Counted from the stretch's first letter, positions 16,243 to 24,152 are shown. The stretch: 38,420 bases of DNA from JBBQWR01 sp038210495 (GCA_038210495.1 JBBQWR010000049.1:1-38420), one strand, 5' to 3'. The notes: generated by a model from the sequence alone, not told the origin. Translations and numbers: made by a program.

Positions 16243-17160
16243 ATGAATCAACTTCTCCAAGAATATTGCGACTCGCGCGGCGTGCAGACGCGCGTCGATC
16301 GCGCCGCCGCAGTGATTCGCGGCGTCAAAGTCCTCGGCCTGCATTCGCGCAATGGCCGCGAATATCTGCCCGAGGCGCTCGAGCGGGCCATCGCGCTCTA
16401 TGAAGGCGCGAAGGTCAATGTGAATCATCCCAAGGGAAGCCCGATCGCGCCCCGCGATTATCAAGATCGCATCGGCGTGATCCGCGGCGTGCAGCTTCGC
16501 CAGGGCGAGGGCCTGTTTGGCGATCTTCATTACAACCCGAAGCACGCGCTGGCCGAGCAACTTGTATGGGACGCCGAGCACTCGCCCGAGAATGTGGGTT
16601 TTTCGCACAACGTCCAGGCCCGGGCGTCGCGCCGCGACACACAGCTTGTGGTCGAAGAAATTACGCGGGTCGAGAGCGTCGATTTGGTCGCCGATCCGGC
16701 TACGACCCGCGGGCTTTATGAACAAGCGGCGGCGGGAGGAGAGCTCGCCGAGTTGACTCTCGAACGCTTGAAGGCCGACCGGCCTGACATTGTCACCGCG
16801 CTCCTCACCGAAGCGGCCGGCCCATCGCAGGTTCAAGAGGCCGAAATCGGCCGGCTAAGAACGCAGATCGAATCGCTCGAAACGACTCAAGCCGCCCAGC
16901 GACTCGACCTGCTGATCCGCGAGGAAATCGCCGCCGCCGGCCTGCCGTCCAACTGCGTGACCAGCATCTTCCGCGAGCAATTGCGATCGGCCGTGGGCGC
17001 CGACGCCAGACGGGCTCTGATCGCCGAGCGTTTGCAGATCGTGCGCGGCGCGGACTCGATCAAACCCCGCAGCAAAGACCAGCACTTAATCGAAGGTTCG
17101 CCCGGACGCCGGCTGCCCAGCGACGCGAAGAGTTTTGCGGATTCGATCACGGCGTTTTGA
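16243..17160 (+). CDS. Prohead (head maturation) protease-like protein
   Basis: A 305-residue protein between portal and capsid, the usual place for the maturation protease. The N-terminal part (GVKVLGLHSRNGREY, KVNVNHPKGSP, RIGVIRGVQLRQGEGLFGDLHY, ENVGFSHNVQA, ITRVESVDLVADPATTRGLY) follows the U35/S78-type protease fold, with candidate residues His in VNHPKG and Ser in GFSHN. After residue 165 it becomes helical (QVQEAEIGRLRTQIESLETTQAAQRLDLLI), which could be a fused scaffold. In HK97-like phages such a protease trims the capsid precursor. It is preceded by a C-rich leader without a Shine-Dalgarno. I am confident of the role, less of catalytic residues. Confidence 0.8.
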   Translation: MNQLLQEYCDSRGVQTRVDRAAAVIRGVKVLGLHSRNGREYLPEALERAIALYEGAKVNVNHPKGSPIAPRDYQDRIGVIRGVQLRQGEGLFGDLHYNPKHALAEQLVWDAEHSPENVGFSHNVQARASRRDTQLVVEEITRVESVDLVADPATTRGLYEQAAAGGELAELTLERLKADRPDIVTALLTEAAGPSQVQEAEIGRLRTQIESLETTQAAQRLDLLIREEIAAAGLPSNCVTSIFREQLRSAVGADARRALIAERLQIVRGADSIKPRSKDQHLIEGSPGRRLPSDAKSFADSITAF

Positions 17161-17293
17161 AATGACGAATGACGAAACGATGAATGACGCAACGAAGAAG
17201 CGCATCGCGAGCGAGCGCGGCGATATGGATCTTGTTGCCGGTTGAGCGGCGATGGGTGGATATTTTTTTTACGCATTTTAGGGAACCCCGATC

Positions 17294-17986
17294 ATGACCA
17301 AGCTTGTCGATTTGCTGGACCAATTGAAGCACCGCCGCACATTCGGATTCATGGACGATTTCGACTGGTATCTCAGCCCGCATCGTTGGACGTCGGTCGT
17401 TCCGCAGGGAGCCGTGACTGCCGAAGCGGCGGGCGTCGGTGGGATTTTGCAACTCAACACGAGCGGCGGCTCGCCGGCGCTCAATGACGAAGCCTACGTC
17501 AAATCGACGACCGCTCCGTTCTCCTTCGCCGCGAACAAGCCGCTGGTCTTCGAGGCTGCTATTCAGTTCAGCGAAGCCGACGCCAACAAGGCCAATATCG
17601 CGATCGGCCTCATGGACGGCGTCGCGGCCGGCTCGCTCGCCGACGCGAGCGGCGGGCCCAAGAACTCGTACAGCGGGATGATCTTCTACAAGCAGGGCAA
17701 CCACAACTCCTGGAGTTGCCAATCGTCCGTAGGGGGCGCCCAGTATACGACGCCGACGAACATCGTCGCCGGTCTGGACGGCTATCAAACGCTGACGGGC
17801 CAATGGCAACCGATCAGCGCCACGCAGGGCGAAGCCCGTTTCTTCATCGATGGCGTGCTGGTGGCCAAGCAGTTGATTACGTTCACGGGCGCGCAAGCGA
17901 TGCATTTGTTCGCCGGCGCCAAGACGGGCAGCGCGTATGGTCAAACGCTACAGGTCGATTATTTGGCCGCGTACCAGTTGCGATGA
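17294..17986 (+). CDS. Jelly-roll (lectin-like) protein, possible capsid decoration
   Basis: A 230-residue protein with no signal peptide, lying between protease and capsid gene. Its sequence pattern is that of a concanavalin-like beta sandwich: GGILQLNTSGGSP, LVFEAAIQFSEADANKANIAIGLMDG, EARFFIDGVLVAKQLITF, and a short closing strand QTLQVDYLAAYQLR. In tailed phages small decoration proteins are often encoded in this place, so I infer a head decoration or fibre role. It could also be an adaptor. The region before it (17161-17293) includes direct GAATGACGA-type repeats and an A/T-rich stretch. Confidence 0.7.
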   Translation: MTKLVDLLDQLKHRRTFGFMDDFDWYLSPHRWTSVVPQGAVTAEAAGVGGILQLNTSGGSPALNDEAYVKSTTAPFSFAANKPLVFEAAIQFSEADANKANIAIGLMDGVAAGSLADASGGPKNSYSGMIFYKQGNHNSWSCQSSVGGAQYTTPTNIVAGLDGYQTLTGQWQPISATQGEARFFIDGVLVAKQLITFTGAQAMHLFAGAKTGSAYGQTLQVDYLAAYQLR

Positions 17987-18236
17987 AAATGACGAATGTC
18001 GAATGACGAATGTCTAATCAAATCCGAATGACGAAGCACGAATGACGAAGGTCCGAAATTGCGTCGACGCTGGCCGAAGCGCGTCACAAGCGATCGCGGC
18101 CAAAACTCAGACCTTTGTCATTCGTCATTTGAGCATTCGTCATTGATTAGACATTGGGTATTTCGTCATTCGTCATTCATCTCCGCTATTTCAAAACTGC
18201 TTCCGTCCATCAAAACACCTTCCTCCGGAGCCTCCC
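17987..18236. repeat. Direct and inverted ATGACGAATG repeats
   Basis: Units of AATGACGAATG or close variants occur from about 17990 to 18050, and inverted CATTCGTCATT copies from about 18117 to 18178. Related units also lie at 17161-17195. No gene. The capsid gene follows with a good Shine-Dalgarno (GGAG, about 18226). Confidence 0.75.
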
Positions 18237-19427
18237 ATGACCCGAGCCGTTAATTGTCGAGAACTCAAGCGTCTGTACGAAACCATGGGCCCGCAGGCCG
18301 CCTGCCAACATTTGCGCGACTCGCTTGCCGACCGGCATCTGCGGCCGGAGGATTTTTCGCTCCGCGATTTGGCCGAGGCCACGATCCCCGATGGCCGCGA
18401 GTTTGTTCGATTGCTCGATCCGCGCTCCAAATCCGGCGGCATCGATCTGATGGAAGCGGCCGACTCGGTCGACACGGCCGCGTTCAGCAACATCACCGGC
18501 CAGATCGTCTATTCGAAGATCATGGAGGGTTTCAGTTCCGAGGCGTTTGTCGCGAGCCAGATGGTCGAGACCGTGCCGACTCGGTTCAGCGGCGAAAAGA
18601 TTCCCGGCATCGGCCAGCTTGGCGACTCGGCCGAATCGATCGACGAAGGCAAGCCCTATCCGCAAGTCGGCTTGACCGAGGACTATATCGAGACGCCAGC
18701 CACGACGAAGCGCGGCTTGATCGTGCCGGTGACGAAGGAGGCCGTGTTCTTCGATCGCACGCATCTTGTGTTGCGGCGGGCCGCCGAGGTTGGCGAGTTC
18801 CTCGGCCTCAACAAAGAGAAGCGACTGCTGGACTGCCTGGTCGACGGCAACTCGACCGACCACCGTTACAACTGGAAAGGCCAGACATACGCGACTTATC
18901 TGAACTCGGGCGCCTCGGGTCCGTGGGTCAACGAGCAAGGCACGACGCCGCTGGTCGACTGGACCAGCGTCGACGCTGCCGAGCAATTGCTGTCGGCCAT
19001 CCTCGATCCCAACACGCAAGAGCCTATCCTCGTGATGGCCGACACGATTCTGGTCTGCCCCGAGCTGTTGCACGCCGCGCGGCGGATCGTTACGGCGACG
19101 GAGATTTTGCAAGTCGACAGTCGGGCCCAGGCCAGCACCGTGCGGACCGTGGCGCCCAATCCGATGGCCGGATCGTACCGGGTCGTCGCCAGCCGGCTAC
19201 TGCGGGCTCGACTGGCCGCCGACAGCCAGGCGACCAGCACCTGGTATCTGGGCAACTTCCGCAAGGCGTTCGCCTACATGGAAAACTGGCCGATCACCGT
19301 AACGCAAGCCCCGCAGAACAGCGAAGCCGAGTTCACGCAGGACATCGTGATCCGTTTCAAAGCCAGCGAGCGCGGCGCGGCCGCCACGCTTGAACCGCGG
19401 TTCGTGATCAAGAGCACGGCCGCGTAG
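18237..19427 (+). CDS. Major capsid protein
   Basis: A 396-residue protein in the canonical capsid position after protease and decoration genes. Sequence shows an N-terminal helical arm (LKRLYETMGPQAACQHLRD), then TPATTKRGLIVPVTKEAVFFDRTHLVLRRA-type spine-helix sequence, PELLHAARRIVTATEILQVDS, and a beta-rich end (NSEAEFTQDIVIRFKASERGAAATLEPRFVIKS), all compatible with the HK97 fold. The gene is intact. It starts at ATG 18237 after a GGAG. Assigned by position and overall layout; no subfamily claimed. Confidence 0.85.
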   Translation: MTRAVNCRELKRLYETMGPQAACQHLRDSLADRHLRPEDFSLRDLAEATIPDGREFVRLLDPRSKSGGIDLMEAADSVDTAAFSNITGQIVYSKIMEGFSSEAFVASQMVETVPTRFSGEKIPGIGQLGDSAESIDEGKPYPQVGLTEDYIETPATTKRGLIVPVTKEAVFFDRTHLVLRRAAEVGEFLGLNKEKRLLDCLVDGNSTDHRYNWKGQTYATYLNSGASGPWVNEQGTTPLVDWTSVDAAEQLLSAILDPNTQEPILVMADTILVCPELLHAARRIVTATEILQVDSRAQASTVRTVAPNPMAGSYRVVASRLLRARLAADSQATSTWYLGNFRKAFAYMENWPITVTQAPQNSEAEFTQDIVIRFKASERGAAATLEPRFVIKSTAA

Positions 19428-19432
19428 CGCGT

Positions 19433-19567
19433 GGCGAGCGGGGGGCGTGAGCCCCCTGGCGTTCGGGCAGCAGCGCCAATCGACAACAAGTTCAAAATAG
19501 TCCCTCGCATCGCAAGCGTTCAAGCGTCATCGAATCGATTCCAGGGGGCTCACGCCCCCCGCTCGCC
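19433..19567. repeat. GGCGAGCGGGG inverted repeat, second copy
   Basis: GGCGAGCGGGGGGCGTGAGCCCC begins at 19433 and is matched inversely by the arm ending near 19567. It lies immediately after the capsid stop and before the connector genes. Same family as 3699-3848 and 33143-33368. Confidence 0.8.
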
Positions 19568-19578
19568 AAGGATTCCCC

Positions 19579-19794
19579 ATGCCTACCGATCGTCAACAAA
19601 TCGAAACGATTCGCTGCCAGGCTCTTTCGCAGCTTGTCGATCTGCGAGCTCATCCCAAGCCGACGTACTCGATCGATGGGCAAAGCGTTTCGTGGGAGAG
19701 CTATGCCGGCTCGCTGGAAGCGACGGTCGACTGGTGCGACGTGAAGCTGGTTGGGCTCGATCCATTCGAAGTCCAATCGCGAGGATACAGCTAA
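19579..19794 (+). CDS. Small head-tail connector-region protein, 71 aa
   Basis: MPTDRQQIETIRCQALSQLVDLRAHPK... with a YSIDGQSVSWESY segment. No named family is recognised. Small proteins of this size between capsid and neck genes are common in siphophage clusters. Its stop (TAA) overlaps the start of the next gene (TAATG at 19792-19796), so the two are coupled. The start is unambiguous. Confidence 0.7.
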   Translation: MPTDRQQIETIRCQALSQLVDLRAHPKPTYSIDGQSVSWESYAGSLEATVDWCDVKLVGLDPFEVQSRGYS

Positions 19795-20438
19795 TGGATG
19801 CCTCGTTGGACCTGAGTGGAGATTTTGGCGCCGTGGCCGACCGCTTGGAACCGGTCGAGCTGCGGCGCCGCGACGGATCGCCGCCGACTCGACTCGCGAG
19901 CGCCCTTCGACGCGCCGTGAGCACTCGCGAGGCGGCCGCGAGCGACGGCAAGTACACGGCGGCCGATGCTCGTTGGCATTTGTCCGGCCAGGAATTGGCG
20001 GCGGCGCCGCTGGTCGGAGATCAGATCGTCGATGGCCGCGGCGCCAAGTGGACGATTCTGAAAACACGGCTCGCGACGTGCGGATCGCGATGGGAGTGCA
20101 TCGCCCGGGACTTGGAAATCGCGGCGGGCTTAAACGACTCGATCTCGATCCGTCGCGAAATCGTTCGCCAAGATCGAAGCGGCGCCGCCGAACGAACCTG
20201 GCAAGACGAGCGAATCAACGTTCGCGCAAGAATCCAAGAGCTGACCTCCGAGCGGGCGCTGGAACACGGCCGGCAGTCGGGCGTCGTGACGGCGCGCATT
20301 TATCTGGCCGAGCAGATTCTGGTCGATGGCGGTTATCAAATCGCGGCCAGCGACGGCCGGATTTTCGAAGTCGTCGGTTTCGAGGCGCCGGACGCGATCG
20401 GGAGTTTGTTCACGATTATTGCGCTGCGGCGTCTTTAG
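19794..20438 (+). CDS. Head-tail connector/neck protein candidate
   Basis: A 214-residue protein. The ATG at 19794 overlaps the preceding stop. It has a beta-rich pattern: FGAVADRLEPVELRRRDG, ARWHLSGQELAAAPLVGDQIVDGRGAKWTILK, RWECIARDLEI, then a helical-to-beta C-terminal part (ILVDGGYQIAASDGRIFEVVGF). The WTILKT plus WECIARDL pattern fits head-completion or stopper-type neck proteins. Role inferred from position; no membrane or signal sequences. Confidence 0.7.
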   Translation: MDASLDLSGDFGAVADRLEPVELRRRDGSPPTRLASALRRAVSTREAAASDGKYTAADARWHLSGQELAAAPLVGDQIVDGRGAKWTILKTRLATCGSRWECIARDLEIAAGLNDSISIRREIVRQDRSGAAERTWQDERINVRARIQELTSERALEHGRQSGVVTARIYLAEQILVDGGYQIAASDGRIFEVVGFEAPDAIGSLFTIIALRRL

Positions 20439-20628
20439 TGTGCTCAACGAACGGACTAGGGGTGATGGGGCCAGGGAGGCAGGACAGACAGTAGGTCAGG
20501 CACTCTGTGCCTGACAGCGCATGAAGTTGAGTTGTGAGTTATTGAAATGCCCGCGATCGAACCGCCATCGGCAGGCGCCGCGTGCCTGACTTACGCTCGT
20601 CCCTAGCCTAGCTCCTAAAAAACCACTC
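20439..20628. repeat. Gap with GTCAGGCAC / GTGCCTGAC repeats
   Basis: TAGGTCAGGCACTCTGTGCCTGAC (about 20492-20514) is a palindromic unit, and a degenerate inverted partner, GCAGGCGCCGCGTGCCTGACTTAC, lies near 20570-20594. Other copies are at 22811-22837 and 31033-31053. No gene supported. Confidence 0.7.
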
Positions 20629-21059
20629 ATGACTCTCCTCCGCGCAATCCACGAACGCCTGAGCGGCTATCGACCGCTCACCGACCTGGCGCCGCCGGAC
20701 CGCGTGTATACCGGTCTGCCGCCGCTGCGCGACGCCGCCGGTCGAACGATCGCGATGCCCTATGTTTCCGTGTCCACGCAACAGACGTCGCTGGCCGCGC
20801 GGACTTCCAGCGGCACGCGGCTGGGCAACGAGGTAGTTGCTTTGCGGTGTACTCGAAGAGTTACGAACAAGCTCGTCAGATCGCTCAGACGATCGCGGAT
20901 TTCTTTTTCGGCGCCGAGTTCAACTGGTCGCGGGGTCGAGTGCTCGACGGTCGGCCGGGCGAGCGAATCGAAACTGAAGACCTCGAAAACGGCGTTTGGC
21001 AGATCGCTCAAGACATTCAATTTCTATTCACCGATATCGCCGGAGGCGCACTGACATGA
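20629..21059 (+). pseudogene. Tail terminator/completion-like gene with a 1-bp frameshift
   Basis: The reading from ATG 20629 begins MTLLRAIHERLSGYRPL and is phage-like up to GTRLGNEV near 20836, after which the frame becomes Arg/Ser-rich and unrelated. The sensible continuation (VYSKSYEQARQIAQTIADFFFG ... QDIQFLFTDIAGGAL) lies in the -1 frame and ends at 21059, where its stop overlaps the next start (ATGA). Adding one T to the TTT at 20841-20843 would restore one 142-residue protein (NEVVAFAVYSKS). Layout and length resemble tail-terminator proteins. The second part could be started separately at GTG 20847. Either a real mutation or a sequencing error. Confidence 0.75.
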
Positions 21060-21568
21060 CAACGCTCGCAAGTGAGGTCAAGGCCTCGATGCAATGGCTG
21101 TTTCAAGAGCCGCTGGCCCTGACGACCGTGGGCAATGCCTCGCAACTGGCGTACGACGAGGCGCTGGCGAGTGGCGTCGTCGCCGACCTGGCGGATCGCG
21201 TCTGGTCCGATCAACGAACGCTCGCCGCCGGCGCCAACGACGATCTCGATCTGACGGCGCTGGGCTATTCGCTGTTCGGATCGGCCGTGTCGATTTCGCT
21301 TGCACGAGTGAAGGCGATCCTGATCGTTCACACGGCAACGACCGCCGGCGAAAAATTGACGCTCGACTCGTCGGTGGCCAACGGATTCACAGGCGCCTTC
21401 GGCGGTTCGGCCACCAGCAAAATCGAAATCGGCGCCGACAGTCCCTTGCTACTGGCCAGCAAGAAAGACGGCTGGGCGACCGGGCCCTCGAACAAGGTGC
21501 TCCGCATCCACAACTCCGGCGCGGCCAGCGCCACGTACAACATCGCGATCCTCGGCACGAGTGCTTAA
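21056..21568 (+). CDS. Tail-region structural protein, 170 aa
   Basis: The ATG at 21056 overlaps the stop of the preceding gene. The protein is beta-rich, with ARVKAILIVHTATTAGEKLTLDSS and SKIEIGADSPLLLASKKDGWATG, and ends SGAASATYNIAILGTSA. The second half reads like a beta-sandwich domain. No family recognised. Between tail terminator and tail tube one expects a minor tail or decoration protein. No signal peptide. Confidence 0.65.
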   Translation: MTTLASEVKASMQWLFQEPLALTTVGNASQLAYDEALASGVVADLADRVWSDQRTLAAGANDDLDLTALGYSLFGSAVSISLARVKAILIVHTATTAGEKLTLDSSVANGFTGAFGGSATSKIEIGADSPLLLASKKDGWATGPSNKVLRIHNSGAASATYNIAILGTSA

Positions 21569-21699
21569 GCAGGGGAATTGGGAGATAGGAGTTAGGGAGT
21601 GGAAAGGACGCGGCTTCGCCGCTGCTGGCTTGGCTCCACTCCCGTCTCCCGACTTCGTCTTCCCCACCCCCCATCACCCAACTCCCAAATCCTTCCCCC
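21569..21699. repeat. GGGAGATAGGAGTTAGGGAGT / ACTCCCGTCTCCC repeat
   Basis: A GGGAG-rich left part (about 21574-21600) is matched inversely by ACTCCCGTCTCCCGACTTCGTC and CAACTCCCAAATCC near the right end, related to the element at 10421. It enclosed a small GCGGCTTCGCCGC hairpin (about 21610). The tail tube gene starts straight after it without a Shine-Dalgarno. Confidence 0.65.
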
Positions 21700-22080
21700 A
21701 TGTCCCAACCCATTTCCGGCAAAAACGGTTTGGTCAAAATCGGCTCGACCGCCGTGGCCGAAGTGACCAAGTGGTCGTTCACCAAGCAGGCCGGCTCGAG
21801 CCGCTATGCTTCGAGCTCGACCGGCGGATTCAAACGCAGTGTGCCCGGCGTGAAGTCGGGCAGCGGCGAGATTCAATTCAAGTTCGACACGAGCGCGGCC
21901 AGCCCGTTGGTCGAAGGCGCGGCCGTCACGCTTTTGCTGTATCTCGACGCCACGCGGTTTTACTCCGTGCCCGCGATCGTCACGCAGGTCCATGTCGACG
22001 TGGACATCGACTCGGGCGACGCGATCGGCGGCGCGGCCCGATTCGATAGCGACGGCGCGTGGTCGGAGCCGTCGTTGTGA
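21700..22080 (+). CDS. Major tail tube-like protein
   Basis: A 126-residue beta-rich protein: GKNGLVKIGSTAVAEVTKWSFTK, then SRYASSSTGGFKRSVPGVKSGSGEIQFKFD, VTLLLYLDATRFYSVPAIVTQVHVDVD and AIGGAARFDSDGAW. This pattern (a short strand with VAEVTKWS-type entry, then a fixed loop, then a final strand ending 'F.SDGAW') is characteristic of siphophage tail tube subunits. It sits immediately upstream of the frameshifting tail chaperone genes, which is the standard place. The ATG is preceded by a C-rich stretch. Confidence 0.82.
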   Translation: MSQPISGKNGLVKIGSTAVAEVTKWSFTKQAGSSRYASSSTGGFKRSVPGVKSGSGEIQFKFDTSAASPLVEGAAVTLLLYLDATRFYSVPAIVTQVHVDVDIDSGDAIGGAARFDSDGAWSEPSL

Positions 22081-22140
22081 AAAGGGGCTAGGCGTCAATG
22101 CCCCTTCGGGGCGTAGTCTTCAATGCGAAGAAGATACTCA

Positions 22141-22587
22141 ATGGACAAACAACATTGCGTCGCCGGGGTCGCTGGCTGTGTCACGATCGGCGAGCGCGAA
22201 TATCGGCTGGCTCCGCTGACGCTGGGGGACTTCGCCGAGATCAAAGCCTATTTGGTATCGCGCCGCAAGAGCCCGCTCGCGTCGCTGAACGAGCAGCTCG
22301 ACCGGGTCGACAAGAAATACCATGCGGAGCTCATGCGGGCGGCGCTTCGCGAAGCATGCGCAGGCCGCGCGGCCAGCGACGCGGAGATCGACGAGTATTT
22401 GCAAACATTCGAAGGCGCAGCGCATCTGTTTTGGCTGATGTGCCGCGCTGCCCACCCCGAAATGGATTCGTTTGATAGAGCCCGATCGGTCCTTGCCGAA
22501 TACGACGGCCCACGGCTGCTCGAACTCCAAGGCCTCCTCGATCAGGCCACGGGGTTCATCAGCGACACGGCGCTCCTGGGAAACTGA
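22141..22587 (+). CDS. Tail assembly chaperone, short form (G-like)
   Basis: A 148-residue protein, MDKQHCVAGVAG..., with YRLAPLTLGDFAEIKAYLVSRRKSP near the start and helical sequence to the end (LLELQGLLDQATGFISDTALLGN). The ATG at 22141 is preceded by GAAGAAG (22126-22132). Its last codons carry a GGGAAAC slippery heptamer right before the TGA stop, as in the lambda G/GT system. In siphophages this chaperone escorts the tape measure and tail tube during assembly. Confidence 0.85.
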   Translation: MDKQHCVAGVAGCVTIGEREYRLAPLTLGDFAEIKAYLVSRRKSPLASLNEQLDRVDKKYHAELMRAALREACAGRAASDAEIDEYLQTFEGAAHLFWLMCRAAHPEMDSFDRARSVLAEYDGPRLLELQGLLDQATGFISDTALLGN

Positions 22588-22832
22588 TTCGGCCAGACTC
22601 GGCCGGCGCCGCCGTCTGCCATTGGGCCGACATATACCGCCGATTGAGTCTGGCCTATGGCTGGACACCGCGAGAGATCAACGAACTGACGCCGCTCCAG
22701 GCGTGTCTGTATTTGCGCCCGGAATTGAACGATACCGGCACGGCGCGGATGAGCGTGGCGGATGCTTGCGATTTCCGACGACGAGGATTGAACCGCGAAG
22801 CGAAGAACGTAGGTCAGGCACGGAGTGCCTGA
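22141..22832 (+). CDS. Tail assembly chaperone, frameshifted long form (GT-like)
   Basis: Reading the same gene and slipping -1 at GGGAAAC (22578-22584) bypasses the TGA at 22585 and continues ...LGN-LIRPDSAGAAVCHW... for 82 residues. The extension contains IYRRLSLAYGWTPREINELTPLQACLYL, the usual T-type segment, and then MSVADACDFRRRG. The last ten or so codons fall in a repeat (GTCAGGCAC...). A protein of 230 residues would result. Frameshift efficiency cannot be judged from sequence. Confidence 0.8.
22578..22584 (+). promoter_or_regulatory. -1 ribosomal frameshift slippery site GGGAAAC
   Basis: The zero-frame codons are CTG GGA AAC TGA, so the heptamer is G GGA AAC: X XXY YYZ with the two tRNAs re-pairing on GGG and AAA. 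It is immediately followed by the stop codon, and the -1 frame is open to 22832 with recognisable GT content. Confidence 0.8.
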
Positions 22833-22868
22833 CCTACTTCGTCCTTCGCGTTCTTGCGTCTTCGCGGA
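22791..22868. repeat. AACCGCGAAGCGAAGAACG element nested around a GTCAGGCAC palindrome
   Basis: ACCGCGAAGCGAAGAACG (22792) and CGTTCTTGCGTCTTCGCGG (to about 22868) are inverted arms, with TAGGTCAGGCACGGAGTGCCTGACCTA (about 22810-22836) inserted between them. The stop codon and last residues of the GT-like extension lie inside it. Confidence 0.75.
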
Positions 22869-22920
22869 AAAAATTTCCCCGTCCAAAAGCCGGTTCGCTC
22901 GAAGCCTTGAGGTAAACCCC

Positions 22921-23262
22921 GTGGCCTTTCAACTTGCCCGACATTGGCTGAGATTCTCGACGGCCCACGAGCGGGCGACGCGAGCCGTGAGTCCATTGCG
23001 GTCGAGTATCGCCGGGCCGCTGGCCGCTGGCGAAATCCCGTCCGCCGGCGCCGCAGTTCCCTCTCTGCTGGCCAGCGTTTGTCAACTTATGTCGCTGCCT
23101 GGCCTTAGCGGTCCGTTGCCGATGGCCAGCGGTCCCGGCGCCGCGGACGCCAATGGTCCGCAACAGCTCAAAGCGCTGCACGACACCTACGACTTGATGT
23201 CCGGCCAAGGCATCAATGTGAATGTGCAAAATCTCGATCTTCAATCCCGCTTCGCGTCCTGA
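22921..23262 (+). CDS. Small 113-aa protein in the tape-measure position
   Basis: A GTG start at 22921, then AFQLARHWLRFSTAHERATRAVSP..., a Pro/Gly/Ala-rich middle and a short C-terminal part (LKALHDTYDLMSGQGINVNVQNLDLQ). There is no long helical or coiled-coil region. It occupies the place where a siphophage tape measure (several hundred residues) is expected. It might be a decayed remnant or an unrelated small protein. The gene ends just before 23268. Coding status is likely, as the frame is open and the codon use resembles its neighbours. Confidence 0.6.
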   Translation: MAFQLARHWLRFSTAHERATRAVSPLRSSIAGPLAAGEIPSAGAAVPSLLASVCQLMSLPGLSGPLPMASGPGAADANGPQQLKALHDTYDLMSGQGINVNVQNLDLQSRFAS

Positions 23263-23267
23263 TCCTT

Positions 23268-24134
23268 ATGAGCATTGCCTTTCAAGAGCTGGCCGGATCG
23301 CCGCGCGTGCGGATTCTTGAGTCCGGCAAAGTGACCGCCGAGCGCGATTTCAAAGTCGCTTGGACAGACTGGGTCGCATTCGTCAATGTCCTTCGCGGTC
23401 GCTACCTGTCCGCGGCCACCCAGGCGGCGACGATCGTCAGCCCGGCTTACTTTCCCGACAACCCGGGCTTGCGGGTCGTGTCGATCAGCGTCGATCCGTT
23501 TGACGGCCAGTCGCCCAGCGGCGATCGAGAGCTGACCGATCCATCGATCGAGACCAACAGCTATGCGAGCGGCGCGCGGGTTCGCGTCGAATATGGTCTA
23601 CGCGATTCGGGTGGCGACAAGCACAAACCGCGGCATCCCAATGGCACGTTCTTGCGCTGGGAGCGCGACGTGGGAGTCGACATGGTGGCCGTCCCCGCCA
23701 GGTATTGGAAGTGGTCCGGCGGGCCGACCACGATTCTTGAAGACGACTTGCCGATTGGAATTCGCGTGCCAGTGGCGACGCACACGCTGGTTTGGAGCAA
23801 CGTCGCGCAGCCGCCGTAAAACACGATCCGCGCGGCTCGCGGCGCCGTCAACGCCGACGCTTTTCTCGGCGCCCCGGCCGGCTGCCTGCTGTTCGCCGGC
23901 GCCAAGATCACTGAGGTGTATCAACTCGACGGCTCGCTGCTCTACACACTTCAGTACATCTTCGCGGAGAAAACCGTCCCGCTAGTCGCCGATCCAACGT
24001 CGGTCGTCGGCCACAATTATTTCTATTACGGCCCGGGCTCAGGCGGCGAAAACTGGTTTCCCGTCGTCTCGGTCGCGGGCGGGCATCGCGTGTATCCCAG
24101 CGCGGATTTCGCGGCCCTGTTTTCATTCGAGTAA
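23268..24134 (+). pseudogene. Distal tail protein gene interrupted by an in-frame TAA
   Basis: The first 183 residues (SIAFQELAGSPRVRILESG ... VWSNVAQPP) stop at TAA 23817-23819. The same frame continues without another stop to 24134, giving NTIRAARGAVNADAFLGAPAG and then a coherent beta-rich protein (CLLFAGAKITEVYQLDG, LLYTLQYIFAEK, GENWFPVVSVAGG). Read through, it makes about 288 residues. A single base change (for example TAC or CAA to TAA) explains it. Position and beta-rich pattern suggest a distal or minor tail protein. A second start inside the rest is possible (ATG is absent until late; GTG at 23916). Confidence 0.78.
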
Positions 24135-24152
24135 AGACGAGGAAAAAAGTTC

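Noticed and set aside
20836..20850. Programmed -1 frameshift in the tail terminator-like gene
   Set aside because: The sequence at the switch (GCTTTGCGG) is not a slippery heptamer, unlike the site at 22578; an indel fits better.
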